Part shown: positions 27,309 through 36,528 of the stretch, piece by piece
Layout: every line of letters begins with the position of its first letter
How positions within the stretch are numbered: the stretch's first letter is position 1
From: Streptomyces sp. B1I3
Lineage (GTDB): Bacteria; Actinomycetota; Actinomycetes; Streptomycetales; Streptomycetaceae
DNA: 64,000 bases
Direction: 5' to 3'
NCBI RefSeq assembly: GCF_030816615.1
Contig: NZ_JAUSYD010000001.1
Location: forward strand, 124,001 to 188,000
Position numbers and translations under genes: made by a program
Notes under the pieces: model-generated
Database searches by the model: none
What the model was told of the DNA's origin: nothing
The model's input: the letters and a program-made list of their open reading frames with translations, nothing else

Positions 27309-27701
27309 TCAGGAGCCGTCGATCAGTTTCTGCACCTCGGGCGGGAGCTCTGGGCCGGAGTGAACGGCGAAAAAAGTGGCTGTCTTCGGTGTGTCCCCGA
27401 TGGCGATGGCGACCTTGGGAGAGATGCCGTCCACTTCGTAGGCAGTCTCCGTCATAACCGGCTCGCTCTCGTCGTGGCCGCCGGTGTCTTCGCAGGACGC
27501 TGGTTGGGTGGCGACGCCGAGCTTCTTCCCGAGTGTGAATTTCACGTTCGCCACGTCTTGATACGATCTGTCCTGGTAGGTGTACAAAGTGGCACAGGAG
27601 GCTTCAGCGCCACCGCCACCGCTGTCAGCCGTGCACGCGGCTACTGACATCACCATGGCCGCCGCCCCCAGCAAGCCAGCGGATCGCCCGGTCCGGCGCA
27701 T
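27309..27701 (-). CDS. small lipoprotein (DUF6281-like)
   Basis: 130 residues. The ATG at 27701 follows GAGGGGG, so an upstream in-frame start is rejected. N-terminal signal: MRRTGR, a hydrophobic core LLGAAAMVMS and the lipobox SVAAC, so it is expected to be lipid-anchored on the outer membrane face. The exported part carries CATLYTYQDRSYQDVANVKF and KLGVATQPASCEDTGG, resembling small Streptomyces lipoproteins of the DUF6281 type with two conserved Cys. Function unknown. It stands alone on the minus strand. Confidence 0.75.
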   Translation of the reverse strand: MRRTGRSAGLLGAAAMVMSVAACTADSGGGGAEASCATLYTYQDRSYQDVANVKFTLGKKLGVATQPASCEDTGGHDESEPVMTETAYEVDGISPKVAIAIGDTPKTATFFAVHSGPELPPEVQKLIDGS

Positions 27702-28179
27702 ACGTGTCCCCCTCAGTAGATGCTGCAAAGAAGAGGAGAGCCTCCTCTCTGCCGAGTGACCTCGCCATCACTCAGCACGGGAATGAGATCGTGCCCGTGG
27801 TGAGGCTCTCGTATTTCGACCTTCGACGTCGGCAACTCGGATCAGGTTCCCTTTGCCGCGTCGCTTCGGACCGAGATGTGATCTTGCAGCCTGGGCAGGC
27901 GGTAATGCGGTCAGCAGGGGCACCACCAAGGTGCTGTTCAGGTGCACACCCAACTGCACGGCCGGGGCGATCAGCCATCCGGCGAGAATCGGCGCAAGCG
28001 TCCACATGCACGCCGCGTCTGCACGGAACTCGCCGCACTCGCGGCAGCCGCCTGGCCCCACGCCGAAAACCTGTACAAGGACAGCCAGTTCGACTGGTCC
28101 GACTTCGGCGCCGGGCTTCTCGACGAGGCGCGCCCCGCCTTCCCGGAGCGATGTTCGGTGAGCTCACCGTTCCAGTGCA
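27702..28179. other. stretch with no assigned gene
   Basis: One plus-strand frame around 28010-28150 has a coding-like composition (LYKDSQFDWSDFGAGLLDEA), but no start, ribosome site or family could be assigned. It is probably a relic. Confidence 0.35.
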
Positions 28180-28305
28180 CGAGATTTGCAAGAGCCGGCT
28201 TCCGTTCGCGTCCATGCCGGCCCTCCTCCTTTGCTGGCATGGGACCAGGCGATGGTGTTCGCCTCTGTGGTGAGAAATCGTTTTCTCCCGATGTTTCATC
28301 CTGGA
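28180..28305. repeat. direct-repeat copy A (left of the DHFR-like gene)
   Basis: The stretch at about 28278-28302 (TCGTTTTCTC, two bases, ATGTTTCATCC) is almost identical to 29555-29579, in the same orientation. The bases to its left (GATGGTGTTC...GGTGAG) also resemble bases near the second copy. The pair brackets a HTH-transposase fragment and the DHFR-like gene, and probably derives from insertion sequence ends. Confidence 0.5.
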
Positions 28306-28443
28306 AGGACGCCCTGCCCATGCACCGGCACCGCTTCCACTGCCACTGGAACTACACCCTCCACCCACAACACTCCGACACGACCGGCGCGGCCGAAGAC
28401 CCGCGGCCGGCCGGGAGCCTGCCCTCGCAGTCCCGTGCTGGTG

Positions 28444-28721
28444 GTCTGCGTAGTCCGGAACTGACCGGCATGACGGGACGAGTGCTGGATGCACTCGTCG
28501 ACCAGCTGTCCCGGAGACTTGATGAGCTACGTGAGCACGGGCGTTCCCGGCATCGAGGAGGAGACCGCATCCGGGCTCGCGGCGCCGGCGCCAAGGACAA
28601 ACTGACCACCGCCGACAGAGTCCTGGCCACCGTGCTTTACCTGCGCAAACTCGGCACCCGAGACCTGATCGCCCAACTAGATGTTGATTCTTTGCGAGCC
28701 CTTAGGGCGTCGTCCCGCTGA
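28444..28721 (+). pseudogene. N-terminal fragment of an IS transposase (HTH_Tnp_4 type)
   Basis: The plus strand encodes ELTGMTGRVLDALVDQLSRR, RGGDRIRARGAGAKDKLTTA and DRVLATVLYLRKLGTRDLIA, the N-terminal helix-turn-helix region of IS5-like transposases of actinobacteria. The frame then departs from the family and stops after about 15 residues, so the catalytic part is lost. It is not expected to be functional. Confidence 0.55.
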
Positions 28722-28987
28722 ACGAGACCGAACGATCCTGGCCTGCTCAGACTGATTCCGGAAGGGGACCGAAATGCTTGACGACACGCTCTTGCAGCAG
28801 TGCAACACCGCAGGTCAAGGTCACGCCGGGCCCGGTCTCACCGATAGGTGTACGTAGGGGGGTTCCGTTCCGTACGCAGCATCCGCTTGGCGTAGTGGTC
28901 AACCGGCCCTCGGTGTGGCCTGACCGATGACTTTTCCGCGCCGTGCTGGTCTGTATGCCGAATACCGACTCACGGGAGGCTGACGCC

Positions 28988-29551
28988 ATGCGGAAACTGA
29001 CCTTTGGCATGAACCTGAGCCTGGACGGCTACATCGCCGCGCCCGGCGACGACCTCGGCTGGAGCGTGCCGAGCGACGAGCTGTTCCAGTGGTGGTCCGA
29101 CCGGGTGGGGGCGACGGGCCTGTCGCTGTATGGGCGCAAACTGTGGGAGACGATGAGCTCCCACTGGCCGACCGCCGACCAGCAGCCTGGCGCCACACCG
29201 GCGGATATCGAGTTCGCCCACCGCTGGCGGGACATGCCGAAGGTGGTGTTCTCCTCGACGACCAGCACGGTCGACTGGAACGCCCGCCTGGTCACCGGCG
29301 ACGCGGTCACCGAGATCACCCGGCTCAAGGCCGAGGATGGCGGCCCCATGGACATCGGCGGCGCCACACTCGCCGCAGCGGCCATGCGGGCCGGCCTGAT
29401 CGACGAGTACGTGCTGGCCACCGCACCGGTCTTGGTGGGCAGCGGCACGCCGTTCTTTACGGCCCTGGACAACTGGGTGAACCTGACCCTGGTGGAGACC
29501 CGGACGTTCCCCGACGGTGTGGTCCTGACCAGGTACGAGACCAAACGCTGA
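28988..29551 (+). CDS. dihydrofolate reductase-like (RibD C-terminal domain) protein
   Basis: 187 residues. The ATG at 28988 is preceded by GGGAGG, so it is preferred to a start 45 bases upstream. The RibD C-terminal/DHFR-like fold is indicated by MRKLTFGMNLSLDGYIAAPG at the start, LSLYGRKLWETMSSHW, PKVVFSSTTSTVDW, DIGGATLAAAAMRAGLIDEY and PVLVGSGTPFF at the end. This family binds NAD(P)H and reduces unknown substrates; it is widespread in actinobacteria. Complete length. It stands between two copies of a short direct repeat, suggesting that it came with mobile DNA. Confidence 0.85.
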   Translation: MRKLTFGMNLSLDGYIAAPGDDLGWSVPSDELFQWWSDRVGATGLSLYGRKLWETMSSHWPTADQQPGATPADIEFAHRWRDMPKVVFSSTTSTVDWNARLVTGDAVTEITRLKAEDGGPMDIGGATLAAAAMRAGLIDEYVLATAPVLVGSGTPFFTALDNWVNLTLVETRTFPDGVVLTRYETKR

Positions 29552-29583
29552 GAGGTCGTTTTCTCTCCATGTTTCATCCGGCA
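29552..29583. repeat. direct-repeat copy B (right of the DHFR-like gene)
   Basis: Second copy of the stretch described at 28278-28302, starting four bases after the DHFR-like stop codon (29555-29579). It lies directly beside the 3' end of a minus-strand IS5-type transposase relic, so it may be, or contain, the end of that insertion sequence. Confidence 0.5.
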
Positions 29584-29589
29584 ATAAGT

Positions 29590-29875
29590 GGTTGATCCCG
29601 CTTTTCGGGGTCATGCCAGGAGATGGTGTTCTCACCGGTGAGTCTGCGGGTCATGAGGTTGATCATCGCAAGGTGGATTATGGCTTCGGAGCGGTGTGGG
29701 TGTGCTTCGTGGACGCGGCCGAGGCGTCGGTGGTTCATCAGCCGGCCCAGCGTTCTCTCGACGGTCCATCATCGTGGCAGGACGGTGAATCCCCTCGTGG
29801 TGGGGTCGCGGCGGACGATGTGCATGTCGATGCCGAGGGTGGCGGTGTGGGAGGAAGTGCAAGGTGATCGGCCGA
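29590..29875 (-). pseudogene. IS5-family transposase C-terminal relic
   Basis: On the minus strand the C-terminus of an IS5-type transposase is readable: GIDMHIVRRDPTTRGFTVLP, then an in-frame TGA where Arg or Trp is expected, then WTVERTLGRLMNHRRLGRVH (with the catalytic Glu), HRSEAIIHLAMINLMTRRLT and a stop. The nonsense codon and the lack of the N-terminal half make it dead. Confidence 0.65.
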
Positions 29876-30677
29876 GCGTTCGCCTCCTTGGCCACCCGCC
29901 AGTTCCCGCCGCGAGAGGTGGCCCGTGAACTGTTCGCCGCTCGGGACGCCGGCGCGGGCGAGCAGCAGATGGTGATTCTCGCCCGCACGCTGGGGGATGC
30001 CTCCCTCCGCGACGGGGGCCGGCGCGGTCATGGCCTGCATATCGCCCTCTCTGACGTGGAGTTCGGCGACTTCTCGATCGGATGACGTCCTCGCCGCCGG
30101 GAATCCGTGAGGCAGGCGGCCGATCCCGCCGGCGAGGGCGTTCATCCCCGTGGCGCATCTCGCGTAAGCCCAGCATTGCGTCGTGCTTCTTGACTTCCTG
30201 CTGTTCACGCCAGTCCCACTCTACGCAGCCGACCCGGTCGCCCCGCGTGATGGCGGGAGGCTGCGTCGGACCACGGCGGATCGCACGGTGCAGCGTCGGA
30301 ATCGACGGCGGTGCCGGATGATGAGTAAGACGTCGTGGAGTACAAGATTGGACGTTGGCCCAGCTCGATGCCGAGGTCACGGCCGAAGCTCAGCGGTTCC
30401 GCCACGGTCTGTTCGCCTCCTCGTCGCACTCGGCTTTCTGTCAGGAGTCAGCGGAGTCTGGGCTCGCGCTCATGGTTCTGATCTTTCGCACGTCCACGAT
30501 GGCGGGGACACGCCCCCATTGGGCGAGGCTTAGGTGACGGGGTGCCATCTCCGCGCACCGGCGGGCCCGGGACCGTTCACCTGGGGATCATCCGCTGGTT
30601 CGACGGTGTCCCTCCGGCTCGTGCACCCTTGCGCGCAGCGTGTCTCAGGGGCACTTGCGACGACGAGGGCAGGGCGA
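29876..30677. other. 800-base stretch with no recognised gene
   Basis: Both strands carry short ORFs (one plus-strand frame reads REVARELFAARDAGAGEQQM) without a family match or a supported start. The stretch probably holds old IS debris and, at its right end, the promoter of the phospholipase gene. Confidence 0.35.
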
Positions 30678-32701
30678 ATGACACCGATCAGCCGTAGGGG
30701 CTTCGTGGGACTCGGCGCCTCCGTGGCGGCCGGCATGACGCTGGGCGCGGGATCGCGTCCGGCCGTGGCGGCCGGCACCACCTCCACGGGCACGATCGAG
30801 GACGTGCGTCACGTGGTGATCCTGATGCAGGAGAACCGCAGTTTCGATCACTACTTCGGACGGCTGAAGGGCGTGCGCGGCTTCGACGACCGCAGCGGCA
30901 TCACCCTCAAGGGCAACCGTTCCGTCTTCGACCAGCCCTACGGCACCGGAGGCCAGTACCCCTGGAAGCTGAGTGCGACCCCGGCCGCCGGCGGCCAGGA
31001 CGGCGACATCCTGGCGCAGTGCAACGGCGATCTGCCGCACTCCTGGTCCTCCCAGCACTCCGCGTGGAACAAGGGCCGTATGGACAACTGGGTCTCCGGC
31101 GTCGGCAGCGTCCGCTCGCTCGGCTACCTTGACCGCTCGGACCTTCCCTTCCACTACGCGCTCGCCGACGCCTACACGGTGTGCGACGCCTACTTCTGCT
31201 CCACCCTCAGCGCCACCGGCCCCAACCGCACCTACCTGTGGAGCGGCAAGGTCGACGCCTCCAGCTACGACGGCGGCGACGAGTCGGGCCTGACGTGGCA
31301 GAACTACGCCCAGGCGCTGCAGGCGGCCGGAGTGACCTGGAAGGTCTACCAGAACGCCCAGGACAACTACGGGGACAACGGCTGCGCCTACTTCAAGACC
31401 TTCGCGACCGCCAAGGCCGGCGATCCGCTGTACGACCGGGGCATGTCCTCCGTCCCGAAGGTCACCGGCTCCACCCCGGACGACATAGCCGCCGCCATCA
31501 AAGCGGACGTTCTCGCGGGGACACTGCCGCAGGTCTCCTGGGTGGTCCCGAACCAGGCGTTCTCCGAGCACCCCTACGCCCCGCCCGGCGACGGCGCCCA
31601 CTTCGTCGACCTGGTCTATCGGGCCCTCGCGGCGAGCCCGGACGTCTTCGACGCCACGGTCCTGTTCCTCAACTACGACGAGAACGACGGCTGCTTCGAC
31701 CACGTGCCGCCTCCGGTACCGCCGGCCGGAACCGCAGGCGAATTCCTGAACGGCGTGCCGTACGGTTTCGGCTTCCGCGTCCCTATGACCGTCATCTCGC
31801 CGTGGACGCGCGGTGGCTGGGTCTCCTCGGAGGTCTTCGAGCACACGTCGGTCCTCCGTTTCCTGGAGACCTGGACGTCCGCTCTCGGCAAGCCGGCAGC
31901 CTGCCCCAACATCAGCGCCTGGCGGCGGAAGGTGAGTGGAGACCTGACCGGGGTCTTCGATTTCGCCCACCCGGTCCACGGCGCCGTCTCCCTCCCCGCG
32001 ACGAGTGTCATCGGATCCTCGACGTGCGGCCCGCTGCCCAACCCCGTTCCGACAACCAACGACCTGCCCAAGCAGGAGTCCGGTAGCCGTCCGTCCCGGG
32101 CGCTGCCCTACCAGCCCAACGGGTACATGGACCGTCTGGAGTTCGGAGCCTCCGGGAAGATCCTCGCCTGGTTCACCATGGCGAACCAGGGCACGCCGGC
32201 CTCGCGGGCGGCCCACTTCTCCATCCACCCCAACGCCTACCGTGACACCACGCCGTGGCAGTACACGGTGGACGCCGGAGGCACCGCCACCGACTTCTTC
32301 AATATCGGCGCGGGCTCCGGAGACGGGAAGTACGACATCACCATGGTCGGCCCCAACCGTTTCCTGCGCCGCTTTCTGGGCGACGCCACCAAGGCGGGCA
32401 AGTCGCTGGAGGTCAGCCCCCGGTACGCCACGGAGCCCGGCACCGGCAAGCTCGCCCTCTACTTCAAGCTGGCCAACTCCGGCTCGGTCCCGGTGAAGTT
32501 CACCATCACCTCCAACCACTACCGCGCGGACGGCCCATGGACCTACACTGTCGCGGCCGGCTCCTCGATGGATATTTCTTCAACGCTGTCGCCTACCAGA
32601 ACGGCTGGTACGACTTCACCGTCACGGTCGACTCCGACGCCACATGGTCCCGCAGGTTCACCGGCCACTTGGAGACCGGAGCTTCCAGCATCAGCGGCTG
32701 A
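30678..32701 (+). CDS. Tat-secreted phospholipase C (phosphocholine-type), frameshifted near the C-terminus
   Basis: About 673 residues across one frame break. It begins MTPISRRGFVGLG, a twin-arginine signal, cleaved near AVAA. The phosphoesterase domain (about 40-420) shows VVILMQENRSFDHYFGRLKG, SATGPNRTYLWSG, NQAFSEHPYAPPGDG and FLNYDENDGCFDHV, the motifs of non-haemolytic bacterial phospholipase C. Two C-terminal DUF756-type beta domains follow. At about 32567 the frame changes by -1; only then do DGYFFNAVAYQNGWYDFTVT and the natural stop at 32701 follow. Without correction the protein runs about 64 codons into unrelated sequence. The enzyme body is intact; loss of the last 45 residues may or may not matter. 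A sequencing error is possible. Confidence 0.8.
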
Positions 32702-32875
32702 CTCCGGCCGGCACGGCGGCCGGCGAGGTGGGGCAGAGCGCGCGGTCGGTGTCGTCGGCGTCCAGCTGCCGGCGCAGCTTGGTCGCGGTCCGGTCGGCGG
32801 CGTGGGTCAGAACCGTGCGCCTGGACCGGGCAGATCGAACTCAGCATGTCCGCAGATCCAGGGCGGCGCCGCGGA

Positions 32876-33321
32876 TCAGTGGTACCGGCAGTAGAGCTTG
32901 AGGCCGCCGTCCTTACCGGTACGCATGGCAAGGTGGGCGACGTCTTGGACGACCTTCAGCAACTCGTCGTCGGACAGGTACGTCTCGCCGTCGAACCTGA
33001 GCGTTCGGGTCCAGTGCGCGGCGAGTTCGCGCAGGGTGGTGGGGTCGACGGCGGCGAGCAGCCGGACCCTATTCTCCGGGACGGCGAACACCCCGACGCC
33101 GTCATTCCGGATGGGCTCGATATGGACGGGTCGGCGCTTCCTGCGGCGGGACCGCTCACAAAACGGCACCCTGCGGACCGGCGCACCGAGGAACTCGTCC
33201 GAACCCATGACCGCGTCGTCGGGGTCGAAGGACTGGGACGTCGACGAGGCGAGTTCCGGCCCGTGCCTCTTCAGTTATGTCGCGGCGGCGGGGCCAGGAA
33301 GAACACGATGTCGGCGGCCAT
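32876..33321 (-). pseudogene. hypothetical protein with one frameshift
   Basis: The minus strand starts with MAADIVFFLAPPP (ATG at 33321), then after a frame change near 33280 continues RHGPELASSTSQSFDPDDAV, VFAVPENRVRLLAAVDPTTL and LYCRYH to a stop at 32876. Together it gives a protein of about 147 residues with the look of a small cytosolic Streptomyces family whose members begin with a similar VFFLA segment and end in LYC. I cannot name it. One frameshift separates the first 13 residues from the rest, so it is probably inactive unless this is a sequence error. Confidence 0.45.
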
Positions 33322-33494
33322 GAGCCGATTCTGCCCGGAGCACGGCGCGCAACGACAGCCCGGAACGACACAGGGCAGGGGTGGACGGCCGGGCAGCCCC
33401 TCTCGTGGTCCTGCGGCTCGACCGGACTCTCGCTGAGGGCCAGGAACGAAACCAACCGCACCCGGCCCCCACCCGCCGCCTCCGCCCCCGCTGT

Positions 33495-34183
33495 GACGTC
33501 CTACGATGCGTCGGTCCTCCGGTGGATCCGGATCATCGAGCCCGAGGGCGTCGGCGTGCTGTCGCTGACGCACAACGCCGACGGCTACCTCGACGAGGGC
33601 GGCGCGGTCGCCACCTGGCCCGTGGAGGGCGGCCTCAGGGCGGCGTCCGCCGGGCTGGCGGAGCCTGGCGACAGCGTCCGCGTCCGGTGGGACGCCCGCG
33701 AGGACGGCGTCCTCGAACTGCCCGCCACGCTGGTTTCCGTACGCCGGGGCAGCGCGGCCGACCTCGCGGGCCTGGACCTCGACCTCAATGTGAACGAGCG
33801 GCGCGGCATCCCGTACTACGTGTCGGTCACCTACACCGACACCGGGCCGAAAGGCCTCTACACCGGCCAGGCCGACCACGTCCGCCTACTCACCGAGAGC
33901 GGTCGGTAGATACCGGGCAAGACCCCCCTTCCTCCTCGACACGAAGATCCCCGGCTGCCCGTCCGACTGGGTCGCCCGGATGGTCCCGCCGGGCGACAGC
34001 GTGACGGAGTGCAGCATTCACCTGGTGAGGGACGACGGCGACAAGCCGTTCGCGGTGGGTTTCGCGCAGGCGGGCCGGCCGGGACTGGTGGCCTGGCGGG
34101 CCCCCCTCCAATTGAGGCGATCCGGTCAGCCGGCCGACTGGCACCCGTCTCCGCGAGACGCACCACAGGGGAACGCCGTCTGA
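33495..34183 (+). pseudogene. hypothetical protein, broken in two frames
   Basis: The first part (from a GTG at 33495 or upstream, to TAG at 33907) encodes SYDASVLRWIRIIEPEGVGV, GGAVATWPVEGGLRAA and GIPYYVSVTYTDTGPKGLYT. After a one-base frame change near a run of six C (33922-33927) a second part continues LLDTKIPGCPSDWVARMVPP and SIHLVRDDGDKPFAVGFAQA to 34183. Composition is coding-like in both parts, which suggests one gene split by a frameshift. There are no recognised domains and no good ribosome site. Confidence 0.4.
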
Positions 34184-34522
34184 CCGCATGCCGTCCTGAC
34201 ACCCAGAAGGGGCGGCGCCCGTCATGAGCACCACCCCTTCGACCGCGACCGTTCTGGCAGCCCTGACGACGCCCGACTTGGCAATGATGATCTCGCCGCG
34301 GGGGCGCCGGAGCACGAGCCCGGGTCCTCGACCTTCTTCCCCACCACCCGCAATCCGCCAACAGGAGCCCCGGGAGGTTGGCGAGCAGCGCCACCCCGTC
34401 CAGCAGCTTCCGCCGCCAGGATCCGCCCTCGGGCCTCGGATGGCGCACTCCAGCGTGCGGCTTCCCCCGGGCGTTGATGGAGTGATCATTGTTCATGTCC
34501 CTCCACAGTCTGGAGAAAAACG
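34184..34522. other. spacer upstream of a small secreted protein gene
   Basis: No recognised gene on either strand. The right end carries the ribosome site GGAG (34512-34515) of the secreted repeat protein, so its promoter should be here. Confidence 0.4.
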
Positions 34523-34858
34523 ATGATGAGTATGCGTCAGGTTGTTGCGGCCACCGCGCTGGCCGCCGCTGCGGTGCTGGCCGGATCCGGCGTGGCCTCG
34601 GCCGGGGACGGCTCCGGAGACGGCATGGTCCAGAATGTGCTGACCGCGCGGTGCAACGACTTCACCACGCAGGAGGGCCTGATCAACCTCAACCAGGGCC
34701 CCGTGTGCGTCGACTTCGACTCCAACAACGCCGGCACCCAGAAGACCGACGACACGGACGATAACTACGGCGGCGAGATCACCGCCTCCTGTAACTCCTT
34801 CGTCAACCAGTACGGGCTGATCAACGTCAACCAGGGTCCGGTCTGTGTCGACTTCTGA
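34523..34858 (+). CDS. small secreted protein with a duplicated Cys motif
   Basis: 111 residues, ATG seven bases after GGAG. A signal peptide of about 27 residues (MRQVVAATALAAAAVLAGSG, cleavage near ASAG) leads to a mature part of about 84 residues made mostly of two copies of one motif. Copy 1 is CNDFTTQEGLINLNQGPVC and copy 2 CNSFVNQYGLINVNQGPVC, both followed by VDF, with an acidic Asn/Asp/Thr-rich linker between. Copy 2 ends exactly at the C-terminus. Four Cys in two pairs suggest one disulfide per repeat. It is not a chaplin or a known inhibitor that I recognise. Exported; function unknown. Confidence 0.75.
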   Translation: MMSMRQVVAATALAAAAVLAGSGVASAGDGSGDGMVQNVLTARCNDFTTQEGLINLNQGPVCVDFDSNNAGTQKTDDTDDNYGGEITASCNSFVNQYGLINVNQGPVCVDF

Positions 34859-34992
34859 ACCCCTGCTGACGACACGGACGGGCCTCACACAGCGAGGATG
34901 CCCATCCGCCGGATGAGCTGCCGTTCGGCCTCGGTGTCCAGGTAGCCACCCTCTACACACGAGGCTGACTCCACTGCCCCGCCGCCACCGGC

Positions 34993-35250
34993 ATGACGCA
35001 GGCGGCGGGGCTGCGGGAGGTGATGTTCTGGCTCGCCAAGGATGGCGGGGCCGGTCCGCTGGGCGCCAAGCGCGAGCGGCTGGAGATCGGTGGTGCGGTC
35101 TTGGACCTGTACGTCGGTGACATCGGTTGGAATGTCCACTCCATCGTCAGGGTCGGCAACACCGCTTCCGCGGACCTGAACCTGGACGACTTCCTCCAGG
35201 CGCGCGTCGGCCGCGGCCTCGTCGCCCCGACCGACCACCTCAGCCCTCAT
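34993..35250 (+). pseudogene. fragment of a GH12-type endoglucanase
   Basis: The plus strand encodes AGLREVMFWLAKDGGAGPLG, RERLEIGGAVLDLYVGDIGW and NVHSIVRVGNTASADLNLDD with FLQARVGRGL, which follows the C-terminal half of glycoside hydrolase family 12 cellulases (an MxWL segment with the catalytic Glu, then a GWNV strand). The N-terminal half with the first catalytic Glu and the signal peptide are absent, and the reading changes after about 85 residues. A relic, assigned by pattern only. Confidence 0.5.
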
Positions 35251-35392
35251 CCAGCCTTCACCCGCTGGATTCGTCCGCCACGGTCACGAGCGGGCGACGA
35301 CTGGCGAAGTACTCCCGGCTTCACGCCCAGGTCGATACCACCCACCTGGGGCCGTCCCTTCGTTGCCGCCTCGTGCGAGCAGGGCTTGCGAA

Positions 35393-35740
35393 CTACACCG
35401 CACGCGCGGCGGGCGAGGCCTGGGACCCTGCCGCGCAGAGGATGACGGCTCGGACCCCGTTGTCCATCGTGCCGTTGCCGGGGAAAGTCACCGTGTCACC
35501 CGGCCCGGCGGTCCGGCAGGGGACGGTACTGCCATCGCGGTACTCCACCGTCACGTACTGCGTGGCGTCGCAGGAGTTGGTGACGAATGTGTAGCGCCAA
35601 CTCGTCGAGTACTGAACGCAAGGGGGAAGCAGATCCTCCTGCGCGGCCGCGCTGGCCCCGGCCACCTGCGAGAAACAGATGACTACCGTTGTCATCCCTG
35701 CTGCTACAACATGTGCTGTTGAACGGATGGAGAGAGACAT
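35393..35740 (-). CDS. alpha-amylase inhibitor, tendamistat family
   Basis: 115 residues, ATG after AAGGAG. A signal peptide of about 32 residues (to GASAAA) is followed by a mature protein with the tendamistat layout. Four Cys have spacings of 15, 17 and about 26 residues, matching the two disulfides of tendamistat. The target-binding triad Trp-Arg-Tyr is in YSTSWRYTFV between Cys 1 and Cys 2, and a VTVEYRDGSTV strand follows. The family consists of small secreted Streptomyces proteins that block animal alpha-amylases tightly by inserting the WRY loop into the active site. It is complete and probably functional. It lies convergent with a GH12 relic. Confidence 0.88.
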   Translation of the reverse strand: MSLSIRSTAHVVAAGMTTVVICFSQVAGASAAAQEDLLPPCVQYSTSWRYTFVTNSCDATQYVTVEYRDGSTVPCRTAGPGDTVTFPGNGTMDNGVRAVILCAAGSQASPAARAV

Positions 35741-36134
35741 CGGTTACAGCTCCTTCACTTTTCGAACGGTATGGAACCGAGAGTAGGGAGTGCCCTCGGT
35801 CGTTTAGCCGTTTTTCGCCAAGGTGCGCATGCTGGCGCTGTGTCGGGCCATGGAGGTGCGGGCAGAACTGATCCCCAGCTCAACCAACGCCTGGCGGGAG
35901 CGGCGAGCCCGCCAAAGGGATGCCGCCAGTACGGCGGTGCAGCGGCTCCCTCAGCAACCAGTGGCGGTGTCCCTGCAGGAGAGGGATGTGGCGCAGCCGC
36001 ACCACCGGTGGATGAGCAGGTCGGCTGAAACGGTGCGAATTGCACCGGGGAAGTGTCCAGACCCCCTGGGGGACAGCGGACGGGACACCAGTCGCGGTGA
36101 TTACCGGCTGTGTGGGGAACACAAACCGCTGCAC
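35741..36134. other. spacer with no recognised gene
   Basis: It includes the promoter side of the inhibitor gene. The plus-strand frame that continues into the helicase fragment has no family match in this part. Confidence 0.35.
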
Positions 36135-36420
36135 CGCCGCCGCGTCCTGCACGAGTTCGTGACGGGAATCGCCGCGGACGACACCGTCGTGGAGAAGGGC
36201 TACCTGGCTTCGGTAAAAGTGCTGGGCGAGGGCGTCGACACGAAGAACTGCGACTCCGTCTACTTCGCAGAATTACGCGGCTCGATGCCCGACCTCGTCC
36301 AAACCGCCGGACGAGCACTGCGCACGCACCCCGGCGACGACACAACATCGTCCATGCCGTCCCGCCCACAACAAGGGTCCGCTCACGCGAGTTCAAGGAC
36401 TGCGGTATCCGTCCTCTGTT
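36135..36420 (+). pseudogene. helicase C-terminal-domain fragment
   Basis: One plus-strand frame encodes RRRVLHEFVTGIAADDTVVE, KGYLASVKVLGEGVDTKNCD and SVYFAELRGSMPDLVQTAGR followed by ALRTHPG. This matches motifs V and VI of large Streptomyces DEAD/DEAH helicases with helicase-associated domains (normally DLVQAVGRALRM). Only about 80 residues of a protein of several hundred remain; it is dead. Confidence 0.65.
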
Positions 36421-36528
36421 CATGGAACCCGCCGCCTGACCGGGCGAGGGGGCTGAGTACGGCTACTCATGTGTGCCAGGACGCCGGCTGCCAGGCTCCG
36501 CAATATGGAAAGTGGCAGAGGGGCGCCG

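Noticed and set aside
32534..32894. C-terminal extension of phospholipase C by about 64 codons beyond 32701
   Set aside because: The extension is out of frame with the family; the natural C-terminus and stop are in the -1 frame.
33858..34496. 212-codon minus-strand ORF
   Set aside because: Arg/Pro/Gly-rich composition, no family resemblance and no ribosome site; it overlaps coding-like plus-strand pieces.
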